DNA of 64,000 bases, taken from positions 124,001 through 188,000 of the forward strand of contig WHVA01000134.1 of NCBI GenBank assembly GCA_015179125.1, given 5' to 3'. The translations under genes were made by a program, and so were the position numbers. Within the stretch, counting starts at the first letter, position 1. Each line of letters begins with the position of its first letter. The notes under the pieces are model-generated. The model saw only the letters and a list, made by a program, of their open reading frames with translations, was not told where the DNA came from and did not search any database. Source of the stretch: Gautieria morchelliformis (Eukaryota > Basidiomycota > Agaricomycetes > Gomphales > Gomphaceae). Shown one piece after another: positions 48,558-58,500 of the stretch.

Positions 48558-48758
48558 TCATATAGTATCATGAATCATGTATGCACCCATGGAACAGCCG
48601 AACATGCAGAGCTCTCTCTCGACCTCTGGGATGGGCCTCCCAGCGACTCTAGACATGAAAGTGGTAATAGTCTTGACTGAATCATCAGAGATTATAAGAT
48701 TGCACCTATTGTCATAATCCACAGGTTTCAAAGCTTGTGCATTGTGAAATAGATCCAA
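48558..48758 (-). CDS. captured 66-codon fragment in H7
   Basis: Same open frame as 36961-37161 with one residue changed (NRRNL to NRCNL). Function unknown; likely a captured host exon piece. It has no visible promoter of its own. Confidence 0.5.
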   Translation of the reverse strand: MDLFHNAQALKPVDYDNRCNLIISDDSVKTITTFMSRVAGRPIPEVERELCMFGCSMGAYMIHDTI

Positions 48759-48896
48759 TAGTGATCTTGGGGATCCTGAATTTTGACAATGTGGTTATAT
48801 CGATATGCCAGCTGATCCTCGGGTGACACTCTCACAGGACCAGAAACAATACCAAAATCAGAAATGGGGGAAGACCGAAAGTGCAGTTGGATAGCA

Positions 48897-49690
48897 TGTC
48901 CTCACACGTAACGTGTCCTCACAGGTACCATGTCCCCACATGTAACGTGTCCTCACAGGTAGCGTGTCCCCACACGTAACATGTCCTCACAGGTAGCGTG
49001 TCCCCACATGTAACGTGTCCTCACAGGTAGCGTGTCCCCACACGTAACGTGTCCTCACAGGTAGCGTGTCCTCACAGGCAGCGTGTCCCCACACGTAACG
49101 TGTCCTCACAGGTAGCGTGTCCCCACACATAACGTGTCCTCACAGGTAGCATGTCCCCACACATAACGTGTCCCCACTCCCCACACATAACATGTCCTCA
49201 CAGGTAGTGTGTCCCCGCACATAACGTGTCCTCACAGGTAGCATGTCCCCATACATAACGTGTCCTCACAGGTAGCGTGTCCCCGCACGTAACGTGTCCT
49301 CACAGGTAGTGTGTCCCCGCACGTAACGTGTCCTCACAGGTAGTGTGTCCCCACACGTAACGTGTCCTCACAGGTAGTGTGTCCTCGCACATAACGTGTC
49401 CCCACTCCCCACACGTAACATGTCCTCACAGGTAGTGTGTCCCCGCACATAACGTGTCCTCACAGGTAGCATGTCCCCACACATAACGTGTCCTCACAGG
49501 TAGCGTGTCCCCGCACGTAACGTGTCCTCACAGGTAGTGTGTCCCCGCACGTAACGTGTCCCCACAGGTAGCGTGTCCCCACATGTAACGTGTCCTCACA
49601 GGTAGCGTGTCCTCACAGGTAGCGTGTCCTCGCACGTAACGTGTCCCCACAGGTAGCGTGTCCTCACACGTAACATGTCCTCACACATAT
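48897..49690. repeat. long 17-bp minisatellite in H7
   Basis: Over 40 units alternating GTGTCCTCACAGGTAGC and GTGTCCCCACACGTAAC, with a higher-order ~34-bp pattern. The longest tandem array in the window. Confidence 0.95.
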
Positions 49691-50575
49691 CAGGGACATG
49701 TATCAGTATCTATTTATATAGACATAAATAAAATAGCAAAAGAAACCACATTTAAGCAGCTGTTGTCATTAATTTTAGCAAAGCCTGGATAATTTATTGA
49801 TATCTACCTTTTGAAAAAATGTCAAAAAATGTACAGTACATTTACCCTGAAGCTGGTATTAATTTTAGCAAAGTCAGGATAATTCATTGATATCTATATT
49901 TATTTTTCAAAAAAAGATAATAAAAAACACACTACATTAAAACAGAAGTTGTTATCAACTTGAGCAAAGTCAGTATAAGTTATTGATATCCATTTGCGAA
50001 AAAATGTCAAAAAAATTTACAGGATAGTTAAGGTGGCTGAGGTTAGCCAGTTAGATTTATTGATGTCTATTTGCGAAAAAATATCAAAAAAAATGTACAG
50101 GATATTTAAGTTGGCAGTGATTAAGGTTAGCAAGTTAGATTTATTGATGTCTATTTGCGAAAAAAATATCAAAAAAATATACAGGACATTGAAGCAGAAG
50201 CTGGTGTCAATTCACAGCCAGAGAAGCCCAGAGACACCCAGAGACACACACAAAGACACCCAGAGCCCAGCCAAAGCAATAGTAAGCCCACCAGTACAGC
50301 CAGAACACAGGAAGACACCAGTGGGGAGTGCGGTGATGCAGCATCGCTCTCTTTATACCGAGCGAAGGGTCGTGCACGGACCACCCTCGCGTATGGTCAC
50401 GATGACTGCGAACCGGTCACGTGACCTGGGACGCTGCTGCGCAGCGTCAATGGTCTGGCCTGGGCCAGGGGCCTAGGGCTCGCGGCTGCGCCACTCGCTC
50501 CGCTGACCTAATTTTTACGTAACATTATTTGTCAGCAGTGCGCCCACAACCCACCGTGCTCGTTTAACTCTTAGA

Positions 50576-50757
50576 TGGCGGTTGGCACACCCAAGCCTTC
50601 GTATTCTGAGGCGGTTTGTGTAAGCCCTTATTTGTTGAGGCCTCAATATTCTCATTCTACCCGGGGAGGTCACTCGGTATTGGAAAGCTGTTGGAGCTAT
50701 TCCAGGAGTTGGTTTTCAGGGAAGCTGGAGTTGAAGAGTGCTTCGATTAAGGAGGTG
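50576..50757 (+). pseudogene. internal end of the split LTR element
   Basis: Open frame continuing MAVGTPKPSYSEAV and ending in a purine-rich tract (CGATTAAGGAGGTG) directly before an LTR, just as CGATTAAGAGGGTA precedes the LTR at 51899. If copia-1 with one GGAAC copy and the Helitron array are removed, the frame joins the ATG at 18906. I infer this is the 3' internal part of the element whose 5' LTR is at 18587. Confidence 0.5.
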
Positions 50758-51984
50758 TGTTGGAGTTTGTAATCTTCGCTGTATTTTGTGGGGCGCTCTC
50801 GGCACCTAATAAGACCTAAGCGTTTTTTCCTACTGCGACCACCCCGTAAACTTCTACAGGTTATGGGCCCCGCCCGTTCGCTTTAGTTAAACAATAGGCC
50901 CCTCGGGATTGTAAGACGTGCTCCCCCTGTTGTTTGTTGGGGTCGAGAGGGTATCTCCCGTTGCACCATAAAAGCCCTGTATCGACTACAGGCCGAATCA
51001 AAATTCTTCGCCATGCCTGCCGGCGATTCATTATTCTTGAAACTCTCGGACTCGAACTATATTGACTGGAAGTATCAGATGGAGGCCTACCTGACTACAA
51101 AGGACTTATGGGATGTTGTGGATGGCACAGAGGAGAGGCCCACTGGATCTACATCCTCAAAGACCGTTAAGGCATGGATAAAAAAGCAGAGGTTAGCACG
51201 TGCTGAGATAATCCTTCAGTCGAACCTGGTCAGCTCCCGCACACGCGCTTCGATGACCCAAAGGATATTTGGGAAAACCTTGAGAAGGTTCACCGAGCCC
51301 GCGGTTTCGCGACACGTCTGTCACTACAATGACGCTTCCTCTCGATGAGAAAGGATGACACTCAAACGATGCGCGCCTGTATCGCAGCTGTGAGGCACCT
51401 TGCACATGAACTCACCGAGGCAGGCACCAAGGTCACCGACGACGACACCATCGTAGTCCTCACGCTAGGTTTGCCACCAACATACGAGAACTTTGTTATC
51501 ACGCTGGATGCCACCCCTGATGACCAACTCAGCCTTGACCTGGTCATAACACGCCTCCTAAACAAGGAATCGCGACAACTAATGGTAAACGACGTGGAAC
51601 TACATCATGACACGGTTCTCTACGCAAAGAGAAAGGCCATGAAACGAAATGTTACCTGTTTCCGGTGCGGAAAGTGAGGCCACATGCGCGGAGACTGCCC
51701 AGATAGGATACGCGACCACTCGGCCTCTAGCGATGATTCGACCACTTCGTCAGATGAGGATCAGAGGAGAAAAGAGAAGATGGACCGGAAGCAGAGGAAG
51801 AAAAAGGAAAAGGAGAAATTGGTAAAGGAAGTTACTCAGGCTGCTTTTGCGTGCTATGCTGCATCAGACAACTAACTCGTTACTCGATTAAGAGGGTATG
51901 TTGGAGTTTGTAATCTCGTTAGTTAAGCTAGTTACAGTTGCTTAGTAATACGCTGCCGTTTTCGTCCCTACTGCGATCTCTACA
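50758..51984 (+). mobile_element. gag-only LTR element, 1.2 kb
   Basis: LTRs 50758-50858 (101 bp) and 51899-51984 (86 bp), both TGTTGGAGTTTG ... CTACA. Primer-binding site GGTTATGGGCCCC at 50859; purine tract before 51899. The inside encodes only a gag (51013-51875). The downstream flank ATATG (51985-51989) does not match the base pairs before 50758 but matches the flank of the LTR at 18587, so the three LTRs probably belong to one tandem element. Confidence 0.8.
51013..51875 (+). pseudogene. copia-type gag (UBN2) with CCHC knuckle
   Basis: Structural capsid/nucleocapsid-type protein of a Ty1/copia element. Starts MPAGDSLFLKLSDSNY ... WKYQMEAYLTTKDLW (UBN2 N-terminus). The frame changes near 51340 to a second frame with LAHELTEAGTKVTDDD and LTLGLPPTYENFV. 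The zinc knuckle CFRCGK-GHMRGDCP has TGA (51675-51677) where Trp/Lys-like residues occur. A Ser/Asp then Lys-rich tail stops at 51875, 23 bp before the 3' LTR. No protease, integrase or reverse transcriptase follows, so movement would need enzymes from another copy. Confidence 0.85.
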
Positions 51985-52149
51985 ATATGTACCCTTATTG
52001 CCTCTGAGACACGCACCAGCTGTACTTACGAAGACGGCCGAGTACTTGAACATCGACAGGCGCTTCACATTGACGCCGGGAACACGTGGGCGCCGTGTCA
52101 GGTCCGACGGCGGTGCCTCTTGTCGTCGTTTTCTATCTACCACCCACCT

Positions 52150-53100
52150 CGAACACTGTGCACGACAACGTTGAGGGCACTGTGACAGCACCGTAAGTCC
52201 ACGATCGTTTCTTTAGTGAGCCAACTGGTCACTCTCCGCCCAGAAATATTCCTGCAGGAATCAAAGTTGCTGGAAAGACTCTTTCGTTTGCGCTGCCCAT
52301 TGCACTGACTTTTGGCCATTGACAACAGGCCTGAAATTCGAGCACCTTCCCACTGTCGAACTGCTCTCTATATGTCCTAGTAACTACTACGTAAAACTCT
52401 TTGTCGATAAGGATGTGAAGAAGACTGCGTTACCTGCGAGCGGAAGTACTGCGTCGTGGGATGATTCGTTCTATTTGTGCGTTTAATCCCCGTGTTATCT
52501 TCACATAGATCTTAAATCCCTGCCCAGCAACGACTTGAATGGGGGTTCCGTATTAGGAATCGATGTCTACGGGCACCGTATCTTTACACGTGATTACTAC
52601 ATAGGCGGCGGGATGGAAAGCATTGAGTCGCTGCTTGCAAAAGGAGCAACTGCAGGTCAGTCCTTTTCCCTCGTCGACGGAATGCACGTGTAATCATCGA
52701 CCACGGCAGGCGTTGCTCGCACACTGCGTAAATACCACGACGCAGGGAACATGCGTGAGGTACTAACTGCCCTAGAGTTCACCCTCACATCTTTCGCGAC
52801 GTCCGACGAGGCGCGGAAGGTCCAGTTGAACAAAGCCGTCAGCGGAACAAGGGTGGTCGATGATATGAACCCGCCGCCGTCTCTAATTCCTTGGGTACGG
52901 AATATAGTAAACTGGGTCACTTCGACCACCAATACTATCCAAGGTACAGTTCAAACACCGGGGGTCTCTCAGGTCATCTCATTGACACGGTGTGTTTTAA
53001 TCCTAGGTCCATCCTGGTTCTTGCTCACACGGTACATCTATGACATACATTAACAGGACAGACATGGCTGACATCTGCGGTTGACTCTATTAGACAATCA
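52150..53100 (+). pseudogene. C2-like N-terminal exons of an NLR-like gene, fragment
   Basis: Exons with GT-AG introns encode a C2-like segment: GLKFEHLPTVELL ... SNYYVKLFVDKDVKKT ... STASWDDSF (52333-~52477), then SVLGIDVYGHRIFTRDYYIGG ... SLLAKGAT (~52529-52654) and LRKYHDAGNMREVLTALEF ... WVRNIVNWVTSTTN (~52707-52944). I know this layout from agaricomycete STAND/NLR-type proteins in which a C2 domain precedes NACHT and WD40 repeats. The reading frame is intact over these exons, but no NACHT is found: coding resemblance fades after ~53100 and the region then enters the inverted-repeat structure. The start codon is unclear (upstream exon before 52200). Confidence 0.6.
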
Positions 53101-53834
53101 TTGCTGAGATGGACCGGAATGATAGGATCCATGGTCTGGCGTTATTGGAGACACCTATGCATTCGTCCATCTGGCAGCAGTGGGAGAGAACCTCGGATTC
53201 TAAGGGGATCGATAAGTTGGAGCCCGAGTGGCGAGCTTCGAAGACAAAGCAAGGGGAACACGAAGGACCCGAGCGGGTGCATCCCTTGGGGTGCGTTCTC
53301 ATTCATGCTACACTTTGCGTTCCTTTCCTGTCCCTCTGTCTCCCCATGGTCCCTTTTGCGTTTCCTTTGTGTCCCTCTTTGGATTCTCTTTGCGATGCGT
53401 GTCTTATTCGGATAGTCCTTTGTGACATCCAATTCGAGACGTGTGCAATGACTGGTTGAGATGTTTTTATTTGTGAGTCTTGACGCACGTCTCCAAGTTC
53501 CGGTATACTCCAGCGTCACCTATGCGTTGCGCGCGATGGGAAATTATGCTGTGAACGTGTGCCACTCAGCGTGATAAGAAGGACGTCTAACAGCAGAGAT
53601 CAGGCACACTTTGGGTCACATTGCGGATATGTATGACACACTGACCATCGACGCGATGCGGGTGTATTTGGAGACAAGCGTTGGAGGCCATCTTCGGCAC
53701 GAATGGTATGCGGACAAGCTAAAGTCATGGAAGGGGGTCTATCAACAGGCGATGCAGAATCCGTCGCGTTGGTTCAACTCCATAGGATGCGAGTGTGTGA
53801 TGGGTTCGATTCAGGACTCCGGAGACTGTTGTGC
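53101..53834. other. unassigned stretch, possible gene remains
   Basis: A frame at 53611-53800 reads TLGHIADMYDTLTIDAM ... HEWYADKLKSWKGVYQQ, which looks protein-like (helical, regular) but matches nothing I know. It may be a further piece of the broken gene to the left. The frames at 53101-53460 are Arg/Ser-rich and probably spurious. Confidence 0.3.
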
Positions 53835-54580
53835 GCGATGGACCGTCAGCCAGGAGGGGGTTGCACATCCGATGTACTGTCGATGTGCTGCCTGCCCGTA
53901 TAGTGCATGTCTGTCACGGAAGGTCGTTCTTCGTAAACATCATCACTATCCCTCACCTCAAGGCTCCTCAGTAAGTCAGTTAAATCGCCACGTGTGACGA
54001 GTTGCAACCGAATCGAGGGTCATGTGGCACCGCGCGCTGCCGGGAGCCGAGAATAGAAACAGGGCGCTGGATTCGAAGATCGGAACAAGCGAGCGCTTCT
54101 CGGATTGCAAGCTTCGGGGCTTCTGCTTCCTACGCTGATGCGTGCCTTGTGGCGTTAGCAGCGAAGTGGTCTGCGGGCTTCTGGTGATGGGTTGATCGAC
54201 AGGTTGGTCTTGCAATGCTTCTGGGCTTCTGCTTCATAAGATGCGTGCCTTGTGGCGTGGCATGCCTGCGCGCTTGACGTGAATCGAGCCCATATGGGTA
54301 TAGGATCAATACGTCTGATGCCCGATTGATCACCGAGCGATCACTTTGATCAGCATCAACGTCCTCCGGTGAGTTCTTCCCTGCGCATGACGGCCACGTG
54401 TCCCGAGCTCCGCGTTCCTGATCTTACGTCACTTCCTCGCTTCTTCTCTTCTCTTGGTAACTTGCCCCACCGGCGCTTCTGTCCCTGTTGTCGATCGGAA
54501 GTTGGCGCTGGGTGCTTCCATTAATTGCCTTGTCAACTGCTTCTGTCGTTTATAAGCGCCGGTATATCCGGAATACCCGA

Positions 54581-55301
54581 AATTCTGGTAGCGGCGCCTA
54601 CCGACACGTCGCGTCACGTGGCCTACTGGTTACGGGCTGCGTAAATCACATACTGCTAGTGCTCCGTGCTCAAACGTCCCTATGTATCATATATTAGATA
54701 CATATCCGACACCTTTCTATCATGGTGACGATGAATACCGAACCCCTGAACGACGAAATGTGGGATGGACCATAGCCCGCACCACGTCCATCTCCCCACT
54801 TAGAATGCATTCAATTTTCGAGGATGGTGCAGGGCGCCGAGGAGTGCATGCTTCTAGTTGGAGGACGTGCTTCTCGAGGCCATCCGCTGGTAGGCATCTG
54901 GGTGCGTGTGCAGCCCCCATTCCCGCCCCTCCATCCATCCGGTCCTCACCCGCCTTCTCCTTTATCTCTCGTGCCTCATACATGCCTGATGTAGCACTGG
55001 CATCCGTCCCTGTGCTGCTCGTACAGCCTCCTGACACGGCATATGTTGCGATGCGGCCGTGCTCTTGGCTGCTCGTGGCCAAAGGCTACTTCTCAACGGA
55101 GTCGGTGCGAGGCGTGAAAGACAATTTGTAGACTCGAACTTGAAGCGCATCCTTGTCTCCACTGCGAGTAGGTGTCTGTAACTATCTAGTGTGCATGGAG
55201 AGGAGCAAGAAGTAAAACCAAATATAAAAAAGGATTGCAGACAGCGAGAAAAATCTAGAACAGAAAGTGCGAACGTGCCTCCACAGAGTGCGCACACGCA
55301 A
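54581..55301. other. no confident gene
   Basis: Open frames at 54682-55131 (+) and 55082-54720 (-) lack recognisable motifs or introns; I do not call either. This is the interior of the inverted-repeat structure, left of copia-3. Confidence 0.3.
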
Positions 55302-55306
55302 GGGGT

Positions 55307-55528
55307 TGTGGAACGAAGGAGATATAATGATCTGATATTCCTACGATCTGTACAAGATCATCTGTCCTTATATACTAATTATGATGTTCCTATATTACCA
55401 ATCTCTTCGAGCTGCTGTGCCGATGCGATGCCGGTGCACCAGTAACCCGGGGTCGAGAGCGATCTCGAACCTCCGGCTAAATGCGTGCCGGCTCTGCCTC
55501 GGCGGTGTCATCGTCCCGATTACTAACA
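55307..55528 (-). repeat. copia-3 3' LTR
   Basis: 222 bp; preceded on the plus strand by GGGGT. Confidence 0.97.
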
Positions 55529-58500
55529 CTCCCCTTCAGCGAGAAGTTCCTTCGGCAAAATCCTAATTTCCCTAATAGATACCTGTGTTGGTGTAAATCC
55601 AATCCCTTTGTAAATATGTCCGCTATGTTCTCCTTCGTCGGTACGTATGTAAGTGATGCCTCGTGAGAGGCCACTTTCTCACGGATAAAATGATATGCGA
55701 CATTGATGTGTTTGGTACGCGCATGATACGTTGCGTCATGTGATAGTGTAATGGCGCCTAGATTGTCTGATCGAAGTGACGTGGGCTGGGTTTGATCGAT
55801 TCCAAGTTCCTCGATGAAACGCCTCAGCCAGATTAATTGCTTGGCGCCCTCGGTAAGTGCCATGTATTCGGCCTCCGTGGTAGATAGCGCGATCGTTCGC
55901 TGCTTCTTTGAGCTCCATGCGATAGCTCCCCCTCCTAGTATAGCTACATAGCCACTAATAGATAGTGCGTCGTTTCTATTGGCATAATCCGAGTTGACAA
56001 ATATTTCGAGGTCGAGACCAGCGTCTCGTCGGAAGATTATGCCGTCGTCACGTGACCCCTTGAGGTACCTGAGCGCGTGCTTGATGGCCGTCCAGTGCTC
56101 GGTTCCGTAAGTAGTAGTGAATTGGCTCAAGTGTTGTACGGTAAAAGCCAAATCAGGTCGCGTGCTGAGTGCTGCATACATTAATGATCCGATCGCTTTA
56201 GCATAGGGTACTTCGGCAGTTGGACCTGTTGAGTCCATGGGTGTCGTGAGTTTGATCATTTTATGCAGAGGTGTAGATACGGAATGTGCTGTTGTCATGT
56301 TGAATCGATCGAGTATGATGTCGATGTAATGCCCTTGTGACATGATCAGTGTTCCCTCATCCCTATTCCTCTCAACTCTAATTCCCAAGATTTTCTTCAT
56401 TTCTCCTAAATATGTTAAAGGGAATTTCCCATGAAGCTCCCCCTTGAGCTTAATCATCCCTCCTTTGGAGTCAGCAAATAGTCCAAAGTCGTCCACACAT
56501 ACTGATATGACTTCGATTGAATCCTTATCTTGTCTGATGTAGACGCATTCATCGGCTGTACTTTGATGGAAGCCGAGATCGAGTAGTAATTTGCATAAGC
56601 GCTGATGCCAAGCTCGCCCCGATTGCTTGAGTCCGTAGAGCGCTCTGTATATTCTTAGAACACGTCCAGATCCATCATCAAAACCGTCGGGCTGGCGCAT
56701 GTAGATCTCCTCATCTATGGTTGAATTGAGGTAGGCGCCTTTGACATCCATCATTTCGATTTCCCAATCGAGTGTGTTTGCAATCGCTAATAGAACACGT
56801 AGTGAATCGAATTTGACCATGGGTGAGGTTATCTCGTAGTAATCCATCCCTGGCCTCTGTGTGAATCCTTGAGCCACAACCCTTGCTTTAGCCTTATTGA
56901 ATTGTCCGTCCGGTTGTGTTTTGACAGCGTATACCCATCGGCAACCGATAGCTACTCGTCCGGGTGGTAGTTCTGTTAGCTCCCATGTTCCTAACGTCTT
57001 GTGTTGGTCCATCTCAATATCCATCGCTTTCTCCCAGATCGGCGCATCATCACGTGATACCGCCGCTCTGTAATTCTCAGGTTCAGTGACGATTTCTCTC
57101 GTTATGTAAACCTGCTCGGTGCGTCCTGAATTATTCAGTTTCCGGTAATCCGGTCTTTGAATGATACGCGCGCTCCGTCGGATCTCTGGAGCTGGCGCTT
57201 GTTCAGGTGGATCAGGAACGGGCGTCGTGTGGGGTGATGACGTCTGTGGGGTAGATGTGATTGGGTCCGGCACATGCTCGCGTGGTGAGTGCTCCCCCTC
57301 GAGCGGTGCCGTGTCGTCATCGTCGTTATCTGGGATAGGGTAGAGTTTGTTGTCGTTTTCGTCGAATGTAATATTTCTCGAAATTTGAACATGTTTTGAG
57401 GCTTTATTGTAATACCTCCAGGCTTTTGCATGTTCAGCTACTCCGACGAATATATGTTCTTCTGCCTTTGGATCAAGTTTGGCTCGACGTTGATCCGGCA
57501 CCATAACCCAGCAATTTGTCCCAAATTCCTCTAGACGTGCTATGTTCGGCTTCTTGCCGAATAGTGCTTGGAATGGCGTTGCGTCATCTCCAAGCGCTCG
57601 CGTGGGTGATCGATTTTTGATATAACACGCGTAAGCCACGGCCTCGGGCCAGAGTATTTTTGGCAGGTTCTTGGCAAATATCATTGCCCGTGCGTGCTCG
57701 AGTAAGGTCCGGTTGAGTCGTTCGGCGATTCCATTCTGGGCTGGGGAGTATGGAGCTGTGGTCTCCATGATAATGCCATATTTTGCACAAAATTCCTTGA
57801 AATTTTTATTGACATATTCCCCTCCATTATCTGAGCGAAACCTCTTCAGTTTCTGACCTGTTTGGGTCTCGAGGAATGCCTTGTACGTCTCGAAGTGTTT
57901 GAGCGCTTCATCTTTGGCGCTCCCAAAATAGATGACCGTGTACCTCGATTTGATGTCCGTGAAAGAATAAAAGTACTTTTCACGTGATGGTCCCTCGGTC
58001 TGGGCAGGCCCCCATACATCGGATACTGTCAGGTCACCGACCTGTTCTACAGTGTCCTCGGCTCTTTTGGGGAACGGCTCCACATGCCGCTTGCCTTGTA
58101 TGCATGCCTTGCACTGGCTCGGCTCGTTTGATTCGTCGATCTCAAGTCCAGTAACTAGATCGTTAGATTTCAACATCTTTATAGAATTTATGTTGACGTG
58201 CCCGAGTATTCTGTGCCATTTGACCCATGACCGTCCTTTTGCCGCTGCGGCAAAGTCCCGTGCCTCGACTGATCGAGTGACCCGTGCCTTCATACAGAAT
58301 AGCCGCCCACGCTTCTGTCCCTGTGCGAAGGTAACTCCGGCGCGCGTTTTGAATTCGACGCCGGTGCCTGAAAATGTGGCCGTGTTACCCTTATCAGTTA
58401 GACGCCCTACACTGATAAGGTTGTTCGGCGCATCTGGTGCGTGTTTGACGTCACGTAGCTCGATCGTGTTCGTCTTGGCGCCGATCTTGAATTCCATGTA

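Larger units (their letters stand above)
48405..50575 (-). mobile_element. Helitron H7 (family C, non-autonomous, 2.2 kb), right end of array
   Basis: 3' end CTAG at 48405-48408 with a slightly mutated hairpin (GCGCTTCGCCCAGG); 5' end TCTAAGAGTTAAACGAGC at plus 50575, followed by T at 50576 (A on the minus strand), the expected host base. It contains the same 66-codon fragment as H4, a long 17-bp minisatellite and ~85-bp repeats. The TATA module is at ~50352. Confidence 0.92.

Noticed and set aside
48897..49690. CRISPR-like regular repeats
   Set aside because: The units are contiguous 17-bp tandems without unique spacers, in a eukaryotic Helitron. It is a minisatellite.
54682..55131. 149-codon plus-strand frame
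   Set aside because: No motif or intron, an equally long frame opposite, and it lies in a repeat-derived region.
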